From contig JALLLS010000016.1 of the NCBI GenBank assembly GCA_025094145.1, positions 186,001-250,000 of the forward strand: 64,000 bases of DNA, written 5' to 3'. The notes under the pieces were generated by a model. That model saw nothing but the letters and a program-made list of their open reading frames with translations. It was not told the origin of the DNA and searched no databases. Below are positions 1 to 10,900 of this stretch, in pieces. Source of the stretch: Spinellus fusiger (taxonomy: Eukaryota; Mucoromycota; Mucoromycetes; Mucorales; Phycomycetaceae). Position numbers and translations under genes: made by a program. The number at the start of each line of letters is the position of its first letter. Position 1 is the stretch's first letter.

Positions 1-1497
1 CATAACTACCCATATATAAGATCTATACAAAAAGACATTATGGACTTAAGAATATATATAACAAAATTCAATTATTGTAAAAATAATAGCATTATAATTG
101 TGAACATTTATATATAGAATACTATGTTTTGTTTTTCAAAAGAGTAAACGTTCATCAATGGGAAGTCTATACATAGTTATCATTTAATATTATATAGACA
201 TCCCATCTTTTTCCCTTGAAACATAGTAGGACAGAGTTCCAGAAACCACGGGTAATCCAGATGATGGGAGAATATCACCTGTGTGCAGATAATTATCTCT
301 TACACTTACACTATTGCTACACTAATTCATATGGTTTATTCGACTTATCCCCCTTTTGGTTATCTTTTCTCTCAGCTCCCACACAACCTTTTCCGGACAT
401 TCTCCGACCTATTTATTCTCTCTGTCTCTCTGTCTTATTCTCTTATACATTCTTCTCGGTGTACATGCTACAGAATTAATACCACTATACATCACCAGAT
501 GATATTAATGCCAATGAAACCCGATCTCAATCATAAGTAATCGAGTTATAGATGGATCGAGTAATATATTTGCACTAAGAGTTTGATTTACTCTATATTA
601 CGTAGAATAAATTAACAATATAGCCACCCTTTTTTAAATATAGTAAATATCTAGATGTGTAGATTTGAAATCTAAGGATAGAAAATATATAGTCTTGATC
701 TCTATAATAGTATCAGATAAAAAGTAATAGTAAAGATAGCAGAAAATCTTAAAGAATAGTCAAATGATTGAAACAAACAAAATATATGAATAATGATATT
801 ATTATATCTAATAAAAATATATTCATTTATCTTTAGTTAAATTAAATAAAGTATATAAGTAATTGTAAATAAATGAATAAATAAAAACCAACAAACAAAG
901 TCAAGTACGTGCAGATAGATGAATAGTCATAGATTAGATAGACGCATACTGACACAACAGTTAGACACATAAACGTGGACATTCACTGTCAGGCAAGTAG
1001 AAAAAACAGCCAGACGAACAGTCCTATAGCCAAATAATGACCATACTACCAACCAACCAACCACAAGGACAGACGGACGACCAGGAGAACAGACGAACGA
1101 ACAGCCAGACTACCAACCAACCAACCACAGGGACAGACGAACGACCAGACATATGGCCAGACAGACAACCAACCAAAAGGATACACATACAGGCATTGTT
1201 CAATCAAGACATGAATACAAACACACATAGTTAGATATATGAACAGACACAGAATGTTTAAAATAGTAACAAAAACACTTACAGTCCAACAAGCAGACAC
1301 AGACGAACACACAAACAACCAGGCAAGACGGACAAGAAGACAGAGAGGAAGGCAGACAAGAAGACAAGAAGGAGGGCAAACATAGGCACACACACGCACA
1401 GAGGGAGAGGCAGAGACAGACTAAAATAATCATTCAAAAACGCGGTATTGTTAATATATAAGCTGTTACCAATTATTAATACCAAGATTACTTACGA
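1..1497. other. gene-free AT-rich stretch with tandem repeats
   Basis: No convincing gene. Short ORFs on both strands have no domain character. The 1040-1435 part is unusually rich in ACCA, GACAGAC and GAAC words, so it produces leucine/cysteine-rich minus-strand ORFs that look like translation of repeats. Confidence 0.6.
1046..1164. repeat. imperfect ~64-bp tandem duplication
   Basis: A block starting CTACCAACCAACCAACCACA at 1046 is repeated at 1110 with a few substitutions. Each unit has three ACCA-type repeats followed by GGACAGAC and GACGACCAG-like words. It is a minisatellite-like expansion of simple motifs. Confidence 0.75.
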
Positions 1498-2103
1498 TCA
1501 GAGCATTGTCTCATTTCTTCTCAACAGCGGCCCTCTCCGTGTGGTGGCGGCTCTTGGTGGTGAAGGAGGAGATAGGAGTTGTGGTGGGGTGAGGAGTTGT
1601 GGTGGTGATGGAGTAGTGATGGGTGATGATGACCCATCGGCAAACCCACGATGGGCTATGCCAATGGGCATGAAGAGAGAAAAGTTAGGCAACAGCGTCC
1701 CTCCCAATACTGCAGCCTCTTCACCAACCTCACCAACCTCTTCAGCTTCTTCAGCTTCTTCAACCTCTTCAGCTTTTTCTTCTTCAGCTTCTTTTTCTTC
1801 TTCTTTCTCTTCTTCAATCTTGGCTTTTTTCTTGCCCTTCTTATCAGAGCTTTCCTCTGATTCGTGTTTTCTTTTGCCTAGAGACAAGGCGGGAGCGGCA
1901 GACACAAATGAGGCCGTGGAAGTACCTGCCGAAAGGCAAACCGAACAAGACTCAGCCAAGTGCTCTGAAGAACGCGTTTGTTCATTCAAGTCGCGAGACG
2001 CAGAACTGTTTCTGTTTCTATAGGGAGTTTCCTCCCTACGCTCGCTTTGTCTTTCACCATCGCTGTTAGATACATTGATGAATTTGGCTGTAAGTTTTGC
2101 CAT
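1498..2103 (-). CDS. acidic low-complexity protein with nuclear-type basic patch, unknown function
   Basis: An intact 201-codon frame starting MAKLTAKFINVSNSDGER. Visible parts are a Ser/Arg/Glu-rich N-terminal third, a Lys-rich nuclear-localisation-like patch (GKRKHE, then DKKGKKKAK) near residues 76-95, a long Glu/Lys/Ala run (about 96-130) likely to be helical, and a Pro/Ser/Thr-rich basic C-terminus. I recognise no family. The frame is clearly more GC-rich than its flanks, which argues for real coding or for a purine-rich repeat. The opposite strand is also open for 191 codons but gives only Ser/Phe-rich sequence, so the minus strand is preferred. Introns inside the repetitive GAAGAAGCT part cannot be excluded. 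Whether this is a gene is uncertain. Confidence 0.4.
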   Translation of the reverse strand: MAKLTAKFINVSNSDGERQSERREETPYRNRNSSASRDLNEQTRSSEHLAESCSVCLSAGTSTASFVSAAPALSLGKRKHESEESSDKKGKKKAKIEEEKEEEKEAEEEKAEEVEEAEEAEEVGEVGEEAAVLGGTLLPNFSLFMPIGIAHRGFADGSSSPITTPSPPQLLTPPQLLSPPSPPRAATTRRGPLLRRNETML

Positions 2104-5100
2104 TGTGAATTAGAAACGACTAAGGAGAGAAAGCCAAGAACTTATGATTTTCATGTTTATATTCTCAAATTCAAACCCCCCGTGCTTTCATTTACCGTCT
2201 ATCCTATGAATAAGGTCATATCCTAGCTGCATTCTATGTGCTGAAATAGAAAAAAATGTCACTTATTTGGAACCTAATGTGAATTTTCTGTTTAGTTGCT
2301 CTATCTTGCTCTGGCGTTAACTTTATGGGTTTCTTAGAGACAGGCATCAAATCTTCAAAAGATAATGAGAACAATGCTCTGCATCAGAAAGTAAACTCTT
2401 GACTTTATGGTCTGCATCAGTCTGTAGGTCTATCTTGTATGTTTCTTTGTCAAACTGAGGTTAAACTTAAAAAGTAATTGTTTATACAGGGTACGCCACC
2501 TTCTTTCACTGAGTGACATGGGCATGGGAATTGAAGTGTAAGCAGTATCGATTCAAAGTACACACTGGTTCATAGGTAATGTCTACAGTACATCTATGTG
2601 CCCTTTCCACATGAGACTCGTGGATTACCATCACATAGTGCGAGTTTCAAACAGCATGGTGTCTGCATAACTGAACAGTTGTCTGGGTTGAGCGGCTGGT
2701 TTGATACACTGCATTGTTGATAATGGCCAGTGCGGCTACAACACTGAAAACGAGTATATCCCTCACTTGATCCACCAATCTAATGTGTTCTGAGTGACTC
2801 AAATAGCTTATGAGTGTCACTAAAGACCTGGCAGTAGAGCCATGCGATCAATGAAACAAATACTAGAGTGTAGTGAAACATAATGAGTCTTACAATATTG
2901 GTATCCCATTACTCCTTCTATGAACTCCACTATCACATATCTACTTCTCCATAGAGCCTATGGATCAATGATTCATTGTAGCCACAGATGAACAAAGAAC
3001 ATAAATCTGACTACGGATAGTCCTTATCGCCAATGCTAAGAAATAAAGAATACTATGCAATAAAACAGTGGCGTCTAGAAAAGATAAAAGTATCAGATAC
3101 TAAGGTTGAGTAGTCTACTTCACTGAATCGCGATATCCATTTCACCATACTCAGTTTGTGTTCTTTAACGTACAGACACTCTCTCAGTGTCCATACTGTG
3201 CTGAGATGGCTGAGAAGGAAATACAAAGAGGGCAGTGCTACTCAGCAAGACTGAAGAATAGACTGTTCCCTCCAATGCCATGAGTATCTTGTTCTGCTAT
3301 CAAATAACACATTCATAACCGTGGTAATAGAATAATACACAATGACCCACAGTCAATATGATTATCCTGAGACTCTTTTTATTTTCTGCCATAACAACAG
3401 AACACCCACACTCTTATTTCTGACCAGCAACTCCCATGTCTGTCTTTAGTAGTCATCTTTCAGTCACAGAATTCTATATCCTACCTGGATAGATTCTTTT
3501 TATAAACTCCTTCAGCAATTTATGTATTCCTCCTCAAATGTAATCTCCATGTATAAGCACAAGGTCTTATTGGAGTTGACTTTTACTGGCAAGAAGAGCT
3601 GATTCTAGAAACAATAGGTTTATTATTATCCATGTCTACCACATATCACTACAATGAGGTATTGTCTTTGTTTGATCATTACTATCGACCTTACAGTCAT
3701 TGGACAGAATTGGTATACTTGCTACTGGTAACAAGAGATGGACAATAGCTTGTTGGGTAGAAAGTCTGCAGTTCTTGCCCTTTGTTCTATTAAATATCTG
3801 TAATTGAGCTTTTGAGAAAGATACTCGGTTGATAGTCACAAACTGTATTTTCATCTGGCTCTGTAGTGTAGCTATTATGTACGATAGATACAAGCTAGGT
3901 CTCTAGGCTAGTAGGCTTTATATTTTACAGGACTCCCTCTTTTTTTTAATACATATCCTAGATCCATTCTTCTGTTACTAGTGACAGTGTCTATGAAATG
4001 CTTATATGAATGGTAATAGACAACTAAATTTACCACATGTTTGTTTATAAGCAAGGCCCTGTTCTATCTATTGACCTTTTATTAACTCTTGCACTGATCA
4101 TTCAAAGGGTGTATGTATTATTTTCAAACTGCACTCTTTGCCAATAGACTCTGTAAAGGCTTTTAATCAATAGACAGTGAATGGCAGTGAATGCCGCTTA
4201 CATTTTTAATCTCATTACAGAATAGAGGTCAGCCTATACTTTGCATATTCTGTGTACTTCCAGTGACTACCGCAGATTCAAAGTGCTGTGTCTGTTGGGT
4301 GTGGTGAACACTCACGGCACAGTCACAGCCCTTTCTGTTAATAGTCAGGCACTGTCTGCTATAGGCACTCTTAACAAAAAAAACAGCACCCGCACTTGGG
4401 CCTGAACTGTCTTTTGTCAACACAACGCACTAAAGTCCAACAACAAAGCCAGTCCACTCCCACTCATTCACCCAATTATTCACTCACTAGACAAAAGACT
4501 CTAGAAGCTTTTCTGCTTAGACAAGGAGTTGTTCCTTGGAAAGTGTCATCCACAACGTCATGAGTCATCCAGAAACACAGCCGCAGTTATTCGAGTCTAT
4601 CACTGTCTATTATTCTCATGCACCTGAACATGACTCTCACTAATGAAGGAAAGTTCTTTGACTTGAAGACTGTAGGTTCAGAAGGATATTCTTATGTTTT
4701 GGTCAATGGAGAGGCTGTTGAGTCTGTCTGTTCTTGTATCAGTCTGGACTATCGTGGCTATACCACTGAGCACTCTACTGCTGACGATAGAACTCTCTCC
4801 ATCACCAGTAGCCTTCGTTAGTTGCTACAGTTGCAAGGGACAGCCATAGAATATACGACCCACTGTCTACAGCACAAACAGCATGAGGAAATGAGGGAAG
4901 TCTTTGTTCAAGAAGCTACTGACTAGTTCAGAATCATATACTGTACAAAAGAAGGTGACTGTCATCTGAAATGAAGTCATTTCTTAAGTCACAGAGTAAA
5001 AGTAATTTCGTTTTTTGAAATACATATTTCGTTTTTTAGCTTCATACTTTATTCTCTATTTAGACCAGAGGAAACAAAATAAGAATAAATGTTCCTCACC

Positions 5101-5388
5101 AACTCCATTCATTCTTATTATCTATTATCTATTATTTATACATGACCAAGATCAATTAGATAGACTCGACAATAGCTCAAAAAGGGCTTCTACTTATACT
5201 TTGAAAGAATCCCTCAGCTTTAATAAAAAGAAAATAAAGCACATCCATTCCCATTCTGTTTCTGATGGTATCCTACAATTCTTAAGAGAATTCATTCGAC
5301 CTTGAATCTTAATATTATAACGTATAACATCATGAATTCATTAGATGTAAGCTTAAACTTGTTAATGAATACATAGAGGAGGTTTTAT
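2104..5388. other. unassigned stretch, possibly decayed coding DNA
   Basis: No intact gene. Base composition is less AT-rich than typical intergenic DNA here, especially 2480-4960, and short coding-like frames appear (see 4226-4821). This suggests an old, mutated gene or transposon, but no family is recognisable. Confidence 0.4.
4226..4821 (+). pseudogene. possible decayed coding fragments, family unknown
   Basis: Three neighbouring plus-strand frames have a coding-like residue mix. About 4226-4404 contains VVNTHGTVTALSVNSQ and ends in a stop. 4560-4643 begins MSHPETQPQLFESITVYY and ends in a stop. About 4618-4821 contains NEGKFFDLKTVGSEGYSYVL and ends in a stop. They lie in different frames without clear splice sites between them. 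I recognise none of them. They could be exons of a small unknown gene, a broken gene, or chance. Confidence 0.25.
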
Positions 5389-6476
5389 TTATAGGCCACT
5401 TAGTAACCACCATCAGTCTTTAGCATCTATCACAGTTTGATATCTCTGCCCCATGCTGGTAATGAGGATGTCTGTCACTTCCTTCGATATTCTACCTCAT
5501 TCCAGCATCAGGGCCGCCTCCAACTTCTCCTTGGTGGAATATATCCTTCTGTCCTTCCTGATAACCTTCTTGAGGTGGGACCATAGATGCTCAGTTGTAT
5601 TGAGATCGAGATTATATGATGGCCATTAAAGAGTCATTACTATACCATTTTACTACTCTCTAATTGAGTTCCCTTGTTCTTATGGAGTCTGTCATTGTCC
5701 TTTTGTAGGCAGCAACTGATTCCAGGGTTTAGGATAGAGAGAATTAATTGAGTTTATGGCAGTAGACATCTCCCAAGACATCAATGTACTTGTTGGAGTA
5801 TACCCTACTTTTCACTATAAGTAATCCACCAACGCCCTCCCCACTAAAACAATACATACCATCACTCCACCACTTCCAAACTTCCTTGTTTCTAGGACAT
5901 TCTTAGGCTCAAAGGCCGTACCACACTGCCTGATGACTTTGAATCACCTGTTAAGACTCATAAGCTCCACTCTGGACTCATTAGACCAGATTATCTTTTG
6001 CTATTGTTCATGCGTCCGATTGATATGTTATTGAGCCCACTGTAGTCAAGACTCTATTTTTTTTTGTTGAGAAGAGGCTTCACCACTGAACTGAATGGAT
6101 AGAGGCCTGTCTTATTAAAGTACCTCTTCAAGGTTTGTCTCGAGACCCTGATAGCCATCTCTGCCATAATGGTCTCCTTGGTCTGTTGGGAGTTGTTTAT
6201 TATTGTTCTTCTCAACCATTGGAGAGCCCTGTTGTCCATTATTTTTTATCAGTCACTCTTGGGTAAAGGTACTATCAAGCCTTTCTTCTTGAAATGCTTC
6301 ACTATGTCTCTCAAGGTGTTAGAAGGTATATTAAATAGACAATATGCTTTGGTCATGGTGGAGTTCAGGTCCAGCACCTCATTTAAGATAGCTGAACAAG
6401 TCTCAGTGCTGGTATCCTTTCTATACATATCGAGGTTTTTAACAAAAATTTTCATGGTGTTGAATGAGTCAGACAT
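5389..6476 (-). pseudogene. Tc1/mariner-type transposase relic A
   Basis: On the minus strand the order of a Tc1-like transposase is recognisable across several broken frames. From 6476 down there is an N-terminal helix-turn-helix-like part (MSDSFNTMKIF, later FNIPSNTLRDIVKHFKKKG), then SRQTLKRYFNKTGLYPF near 6130, a first catalytic-aspartate region resembling IIWSNESR near 6000, and the C-terminal hallmark DLNTTEHLWSHLKKVIRKDR near 5580, ending IDAKD near 5420. The usual form is DLNPIEHLW. Stops and frameshifts separate the pieces, and the first motif has N where the aspartate is expected, so it cannot make an active enzyme. The terminal repeats were not located. Confidence 0.8.
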
Positions 6477-6766
6477 TATAAGAAAAGAAGTGTTATGAGA
6501 AAAAGAAGTGTCTATTATTTTGTTTGGTATAACAATAGACTGAAGTTTGGAATATACGGCTTTATTTCTTTGGTTGCTTTACAAGTTTTAGGTAGATTTC
6601 TAACATTCCGATATAATTCTTATATTAGTAAATGCTTCTTTTTTGTCCTAAAAACATACATTAAAAGTATAATAGAGACTTCGTAAATAGATAATATTTA
6701 TATCTATATCTATATCTATAAAATATCAATAGAATAATATATAAAAGCTTTATTGGGTGAAGAATA

Positions 6767-7262
6767 TCAATATTTTGTGTGGCCACCCTTTGCTTCTATA
6801 ACAGTATCACATCTCCAATGCATGCTCAAAATATGGTTATCTGTAGTGTCCTTGAGAATTCTCTCACATTATTTCAACACGACAGTCTCCAAATCTTAAA
6901 TACTACCTTCTAGATCTCATCCTCTTGAATAACATAATTAACCTCTGGGTTAATTGTATCAAGGAGATTTATTTATGTCCAGTGAAAGAGAACCTTGGTC
7001 CAAACATGCCTCAACCTCTTGTGTCTATTGGTGGAAGAAGGTTTCTTGATAGCCCTGTAAGTAAATAGGTTAGGCTTTTTCACTATCTTTCCATAGGTAT
7101 TCTTGGACAATAAAGTGGTCATTTTGCCTGGGAAGCTTCTCTATTATCTGAAATGAATCCTTTGCTACTTTATATGCAACCTACCTCTCATTCTTCTCAG
7201 TAAGAATAGGCTTATTCCAAGTGCTTCTTTTGGTTTGTTCAACAATATTAGATAAGGTAGAC
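6767..7262 (-). pseudogene. Tc1/mariner-type transposase relic B, internally deleted
   Basis: The minus strand reads from about 7250 KRSTWNKPILTEKNER, then AIKKPSSTNRHKRLRHVWTK in another frame near 7050, and near 6800 VIEAKGGHTKY followed by a stop. The last motif is the usual C-terminus of fungal Tc1-like transposases and matches the end of the element at 19976. The DDE core is missing, so this is an internally deleted and mutated copy. It lies in the same orientation as relic A, about 290 bp away, but the sequences differ, so these are two insertions rather than a duplication. Confidence 0.7.
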
Positions 7263-7958
7263 ATTGGAGTAGAAGATCAATAAATGAATAATATTTAACA
7301 AAAAGATAATCAAGGGTAGAATCATAGTCTAGATTTGAAAATCTACCTAAGATTTTGTATTTTTACTATATACTACAGTGGTCAATACAATGCTATTCTA
7401 TTTAATTTGTAGTATTCTTTTCCTTCTCCTTCTGTACCAAAATATATCACAGGTAGATGAGGATGAGTTTTATCTGAGCTTTCTTCTTTCTCCAATACCA
7501 ATGTACTTTTGTAGGTTTATGATTGAATTTTCTATAGCTAATGCATTGAACAGAGCCCTATTGTTTTTCTATAGCTGTCTTTTTTCTTTTGTACCAACAA
7601 CAAATCACTCTTTTGTAGTGATCTCTGCACTCATCCAAAATACAATATAAGTCTTTGAATACTCATGTGTTTCTATCTCATTTATTGGAGTGTTCCTTTT
7701 TTTTTATATTTATAAAAAAAAAGCGTCTAATTTTAGGTTAAAACCCTGTACCCAACAAATCTTTAGTGGAGAGAATAAAGTTTACTTATAAGGAAGTGTT
7801 TCTCCTTTCATTTGTCTTGATCCGTAACTGTTCCTATTCCTATTTTGTAGCCTATTAAAGAAAGTGCTAGGTTTGACTTTCTTTTCTCTTGTCAAAGGAC
7901 AGTAGCCAACCCACCTACATATTGATAAATATTTCTCTTATCTGGTGTAGTTTATCAC
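7263..7958. other. AT-rich leader region upstream of the EPG5-like gene
   Basis: A 90-codon plus-strand frame at 7378-7650 is Phe/Leu/Ser-rich and resembles no protein. The last 100 bp before the ATG at 7959 are pyrimidine-rich. GGTGTAG at about 7944 could be an acceptor of a 5' intron, so a further upstream exon cannot be excluded. Confidence 0.4.
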
Positions 7959-10900
7959 ATGACTAAACACACACAGTCTTTCAATGTCGAAATGGATGAA
8001 GAGCTTAAACAACTACTACAGAAATATAAACGTTATTTGACACAAGTGAAGGAAACAAGAGATAGCATAGAAAAGAGTCAAACCGAGCAACATGATATAG
8101 TAGAACATTTGTGGGAGACATGTACCATGACTCAAACACTCGAGGCTCATTGCGTAGATGATAGTAAGGTTGAGTATGTACACAGCTATTCAGAGGCCAT
8201 ATATCATACTGAAGAGAGTAAACGCCTGGAAAACAACATCAAAAGACTCCACACAGACACCAACATTGTTTTGTATCGTTACTTATACAAAGTAAAACTA
8301 GCACAGCTTGAGATTCAAACAAGATTAGACGACGAAATACAACTACTACGTTCTCATGACGAAAACCCTAATCTCGACATGACACTTGAGAATAAAGAAA
8401 CTACATCCTTGGAGAAACACAAGAATCACATCACAAAGAAGATGATGAGAATGTTAAATACGTTATTTGCTGCAGAATCCTCGGTCAGTTTGTTTAAAGA
8501 AGATTCTACTATACTAGTAATATCTCCTTTTCAGGAAGATGTGCGTAGTTGGATTCTTCATACAGGTGCACTGTTTTTAAAAGCGAGTGAATTTTTAGAG
8601 CGGAAATTCTTGGTAATGCATTTACTTCAAGTAAATCAACCTGCTTCATGGGCAATTTCTTTGATTCAATATCCTCTCAACTCTGAACTACTGTCCACGG
8701 AAATATTAGAAGAATACTTACACGTTATATCACTTATATTTGGTCGATCTTTTGATACATCAACAAACAGTGATACCATCAGTGCAGAACCCTCTTTATC
8801 GAAATGGACAGAAGATGATTATATTGTGGTTCTTGATCAGCTATCAATAACTCATGCATTCTGTGTGGTAATTCAAGGCACTTTTATAGACATTGAAATC
8901 CGTCAACAAGCCATGGAGAAACTGTTCATGTTTATCGATCGTTTACTGGAGACATTAAACACTAGTATATTAGCCATGGGACACATGGGTCATAGAGATG
9001 TCACCAAACGCCTGGCACAAATGACATGTCAAATAGTACAGATTCTCACTGAAAATGTTGATTACTCAATGACCAAGACATACCAAAATGCTATAGATAG
9101 TGCTGTATCCAAAGTTGTTTTTGGATATCTCGATGCAAAAGAGATAATTGTATACAACTTTTTTCCAATCTTGCCTTTTCAAAAATTATCTATAGAGGCT
9201 CTTCAAAAGATTACTCTACAATTGCTGCAACTAACAGAAGGATCAGAAACACTAAAGACATCTCTTGACCTACCAGATATCTCCTTGTTTCTGAAATTTC
9301 TACAATTGAATCAAATGCAGGGCATCTTTATTCTCAGCTGTCTATCAAACATTACAACATGTATTCTACCTGATCCACTTCAAAGCAACAGCCCTTCCAA
9401 CTTGCTTATTCAACTCATTACACATGCACTATTTACTACTGCCTTTATAGACAAGGGTTTAGGTGATGTTTACTACAAAGATGTTCGAAATCACTTAAAT
9501 GCTATATGCATCTACCACCCATTTGTAATATCATTACTCTTACGCTGGACGTACGAAAATTTTTCAAGTATGAAAAGCATGGCACTTTATTTATTTCATT
9601 CTCTTCCCTTGGATACATGGGTAGTTCAAACAGAAGATATCAATGTCATCCGTTCTCTGCTTTTTCAGGAACCCTCAACCAACTTGCATGTCAAGTTCAC
9701 CTGTTATATCATTGAACACCTGAACTTTGGCAGCTGCTCAAAATTAGAGGATACAACTATTTCTAAATCACAGCCTTGGCACAACCGCAGTCTCCCATTC
9801 TTACCTTATGAGATCCATCAAGAAATCGCATTGATTCTCTTAAGTGCATGCCATAAGTTCCAACCTTTACCAGAAACTGATAAAAGTGTGGCCTTAATAG
9901 ACACTCTTGTTTCCATCCTACCAGGCTATAAAAAGATTACAAACTCAAATCCAAATGCCAATGTTCCTAATGAATTTGTTCAATGGGCATGGAAAATAGC
10001 ACTTCAACTCAAACTCTATGATTGTCCCATTTCAGAACGTGTCTGCTCCATAGAACAAGCCATCACATCCGCTTTTGTAAGAGACTGTCTTCATAATCAT
10101 GAAGCTTCCGGAATGCACCACTCATTGTTGATCTATATAATTTTCATGTTATCTACCACCAGCCGTCATTTTCTGCGTTTCGAAACTGCAGATGGTTGGA
10201 TCAAACTGTTACTCATCCTACGACGTGGGAAATCTGAAGCAGTTCTCCAAATCATGGGAGAGATTATACCAGCATTTGTCTATATGCACGGGGATGACTT
10301 TTACAATGACGAAAGTCTTGTAGATTTCTTACGACAGATGGCAGAATTCAAATCAGATCCAATGCTCACAAATGCTGCTCACCAAAGAATACCCTCTGCC
10401 CGTGGTTTTTGGGATAAAAGTGAATTAACAGGGGTTGGGCTTGTGATTGGATCTCACGCATGGCATGGACATCTCATTGATTCTGTGAATGACTCTATGG
10501 GTGGTGGTGGTGGGTTTTCCTATCTTGAATTAATTCTGCATTCCTGGCTAAAGACCATATTCTTGCGTAAAGACTGGATCTGGGTAGAACACTATGTAAA
10601 AATGGTGGATGGCCTGTGCAAAATAGCCTTTAGCCTGGGCCATCATCGATTATTACATAAAATGTTGAAGAGCGAGCACCTTAAATTTGAAAAGAATAGA
10701 GGCTACCAGTTGCTGAATTCACCTACTTTAACAGCACTTGGTACTCAGCATAGAAACCCCCTAAGGTTTATCAAGAACATTATACCTGATACTGCCTACA
10801 CCAGTCTTTTGGCTGGTGAATGGAGTGTTGTAACTTTGACTACCAACAGCTTGTTAAGAGTACCTGGAGTAGAGACTCGTTCTTTCTGGTTTGCCTATGA

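Noticed and set aside
1448..2023. 191-codon plus-strand frame opposite the acidic ORF
   Set aside because: Gives Ser/Phe runs that are the complement of Glu/Lys codons; the minus strand looks more protein-like.
2480..4970. Possible transposon with ends sharing CACCTTCTTT in inverted orientation
   Set aside because: The match is only about ten bases, with no target duplication and no internal transposase.
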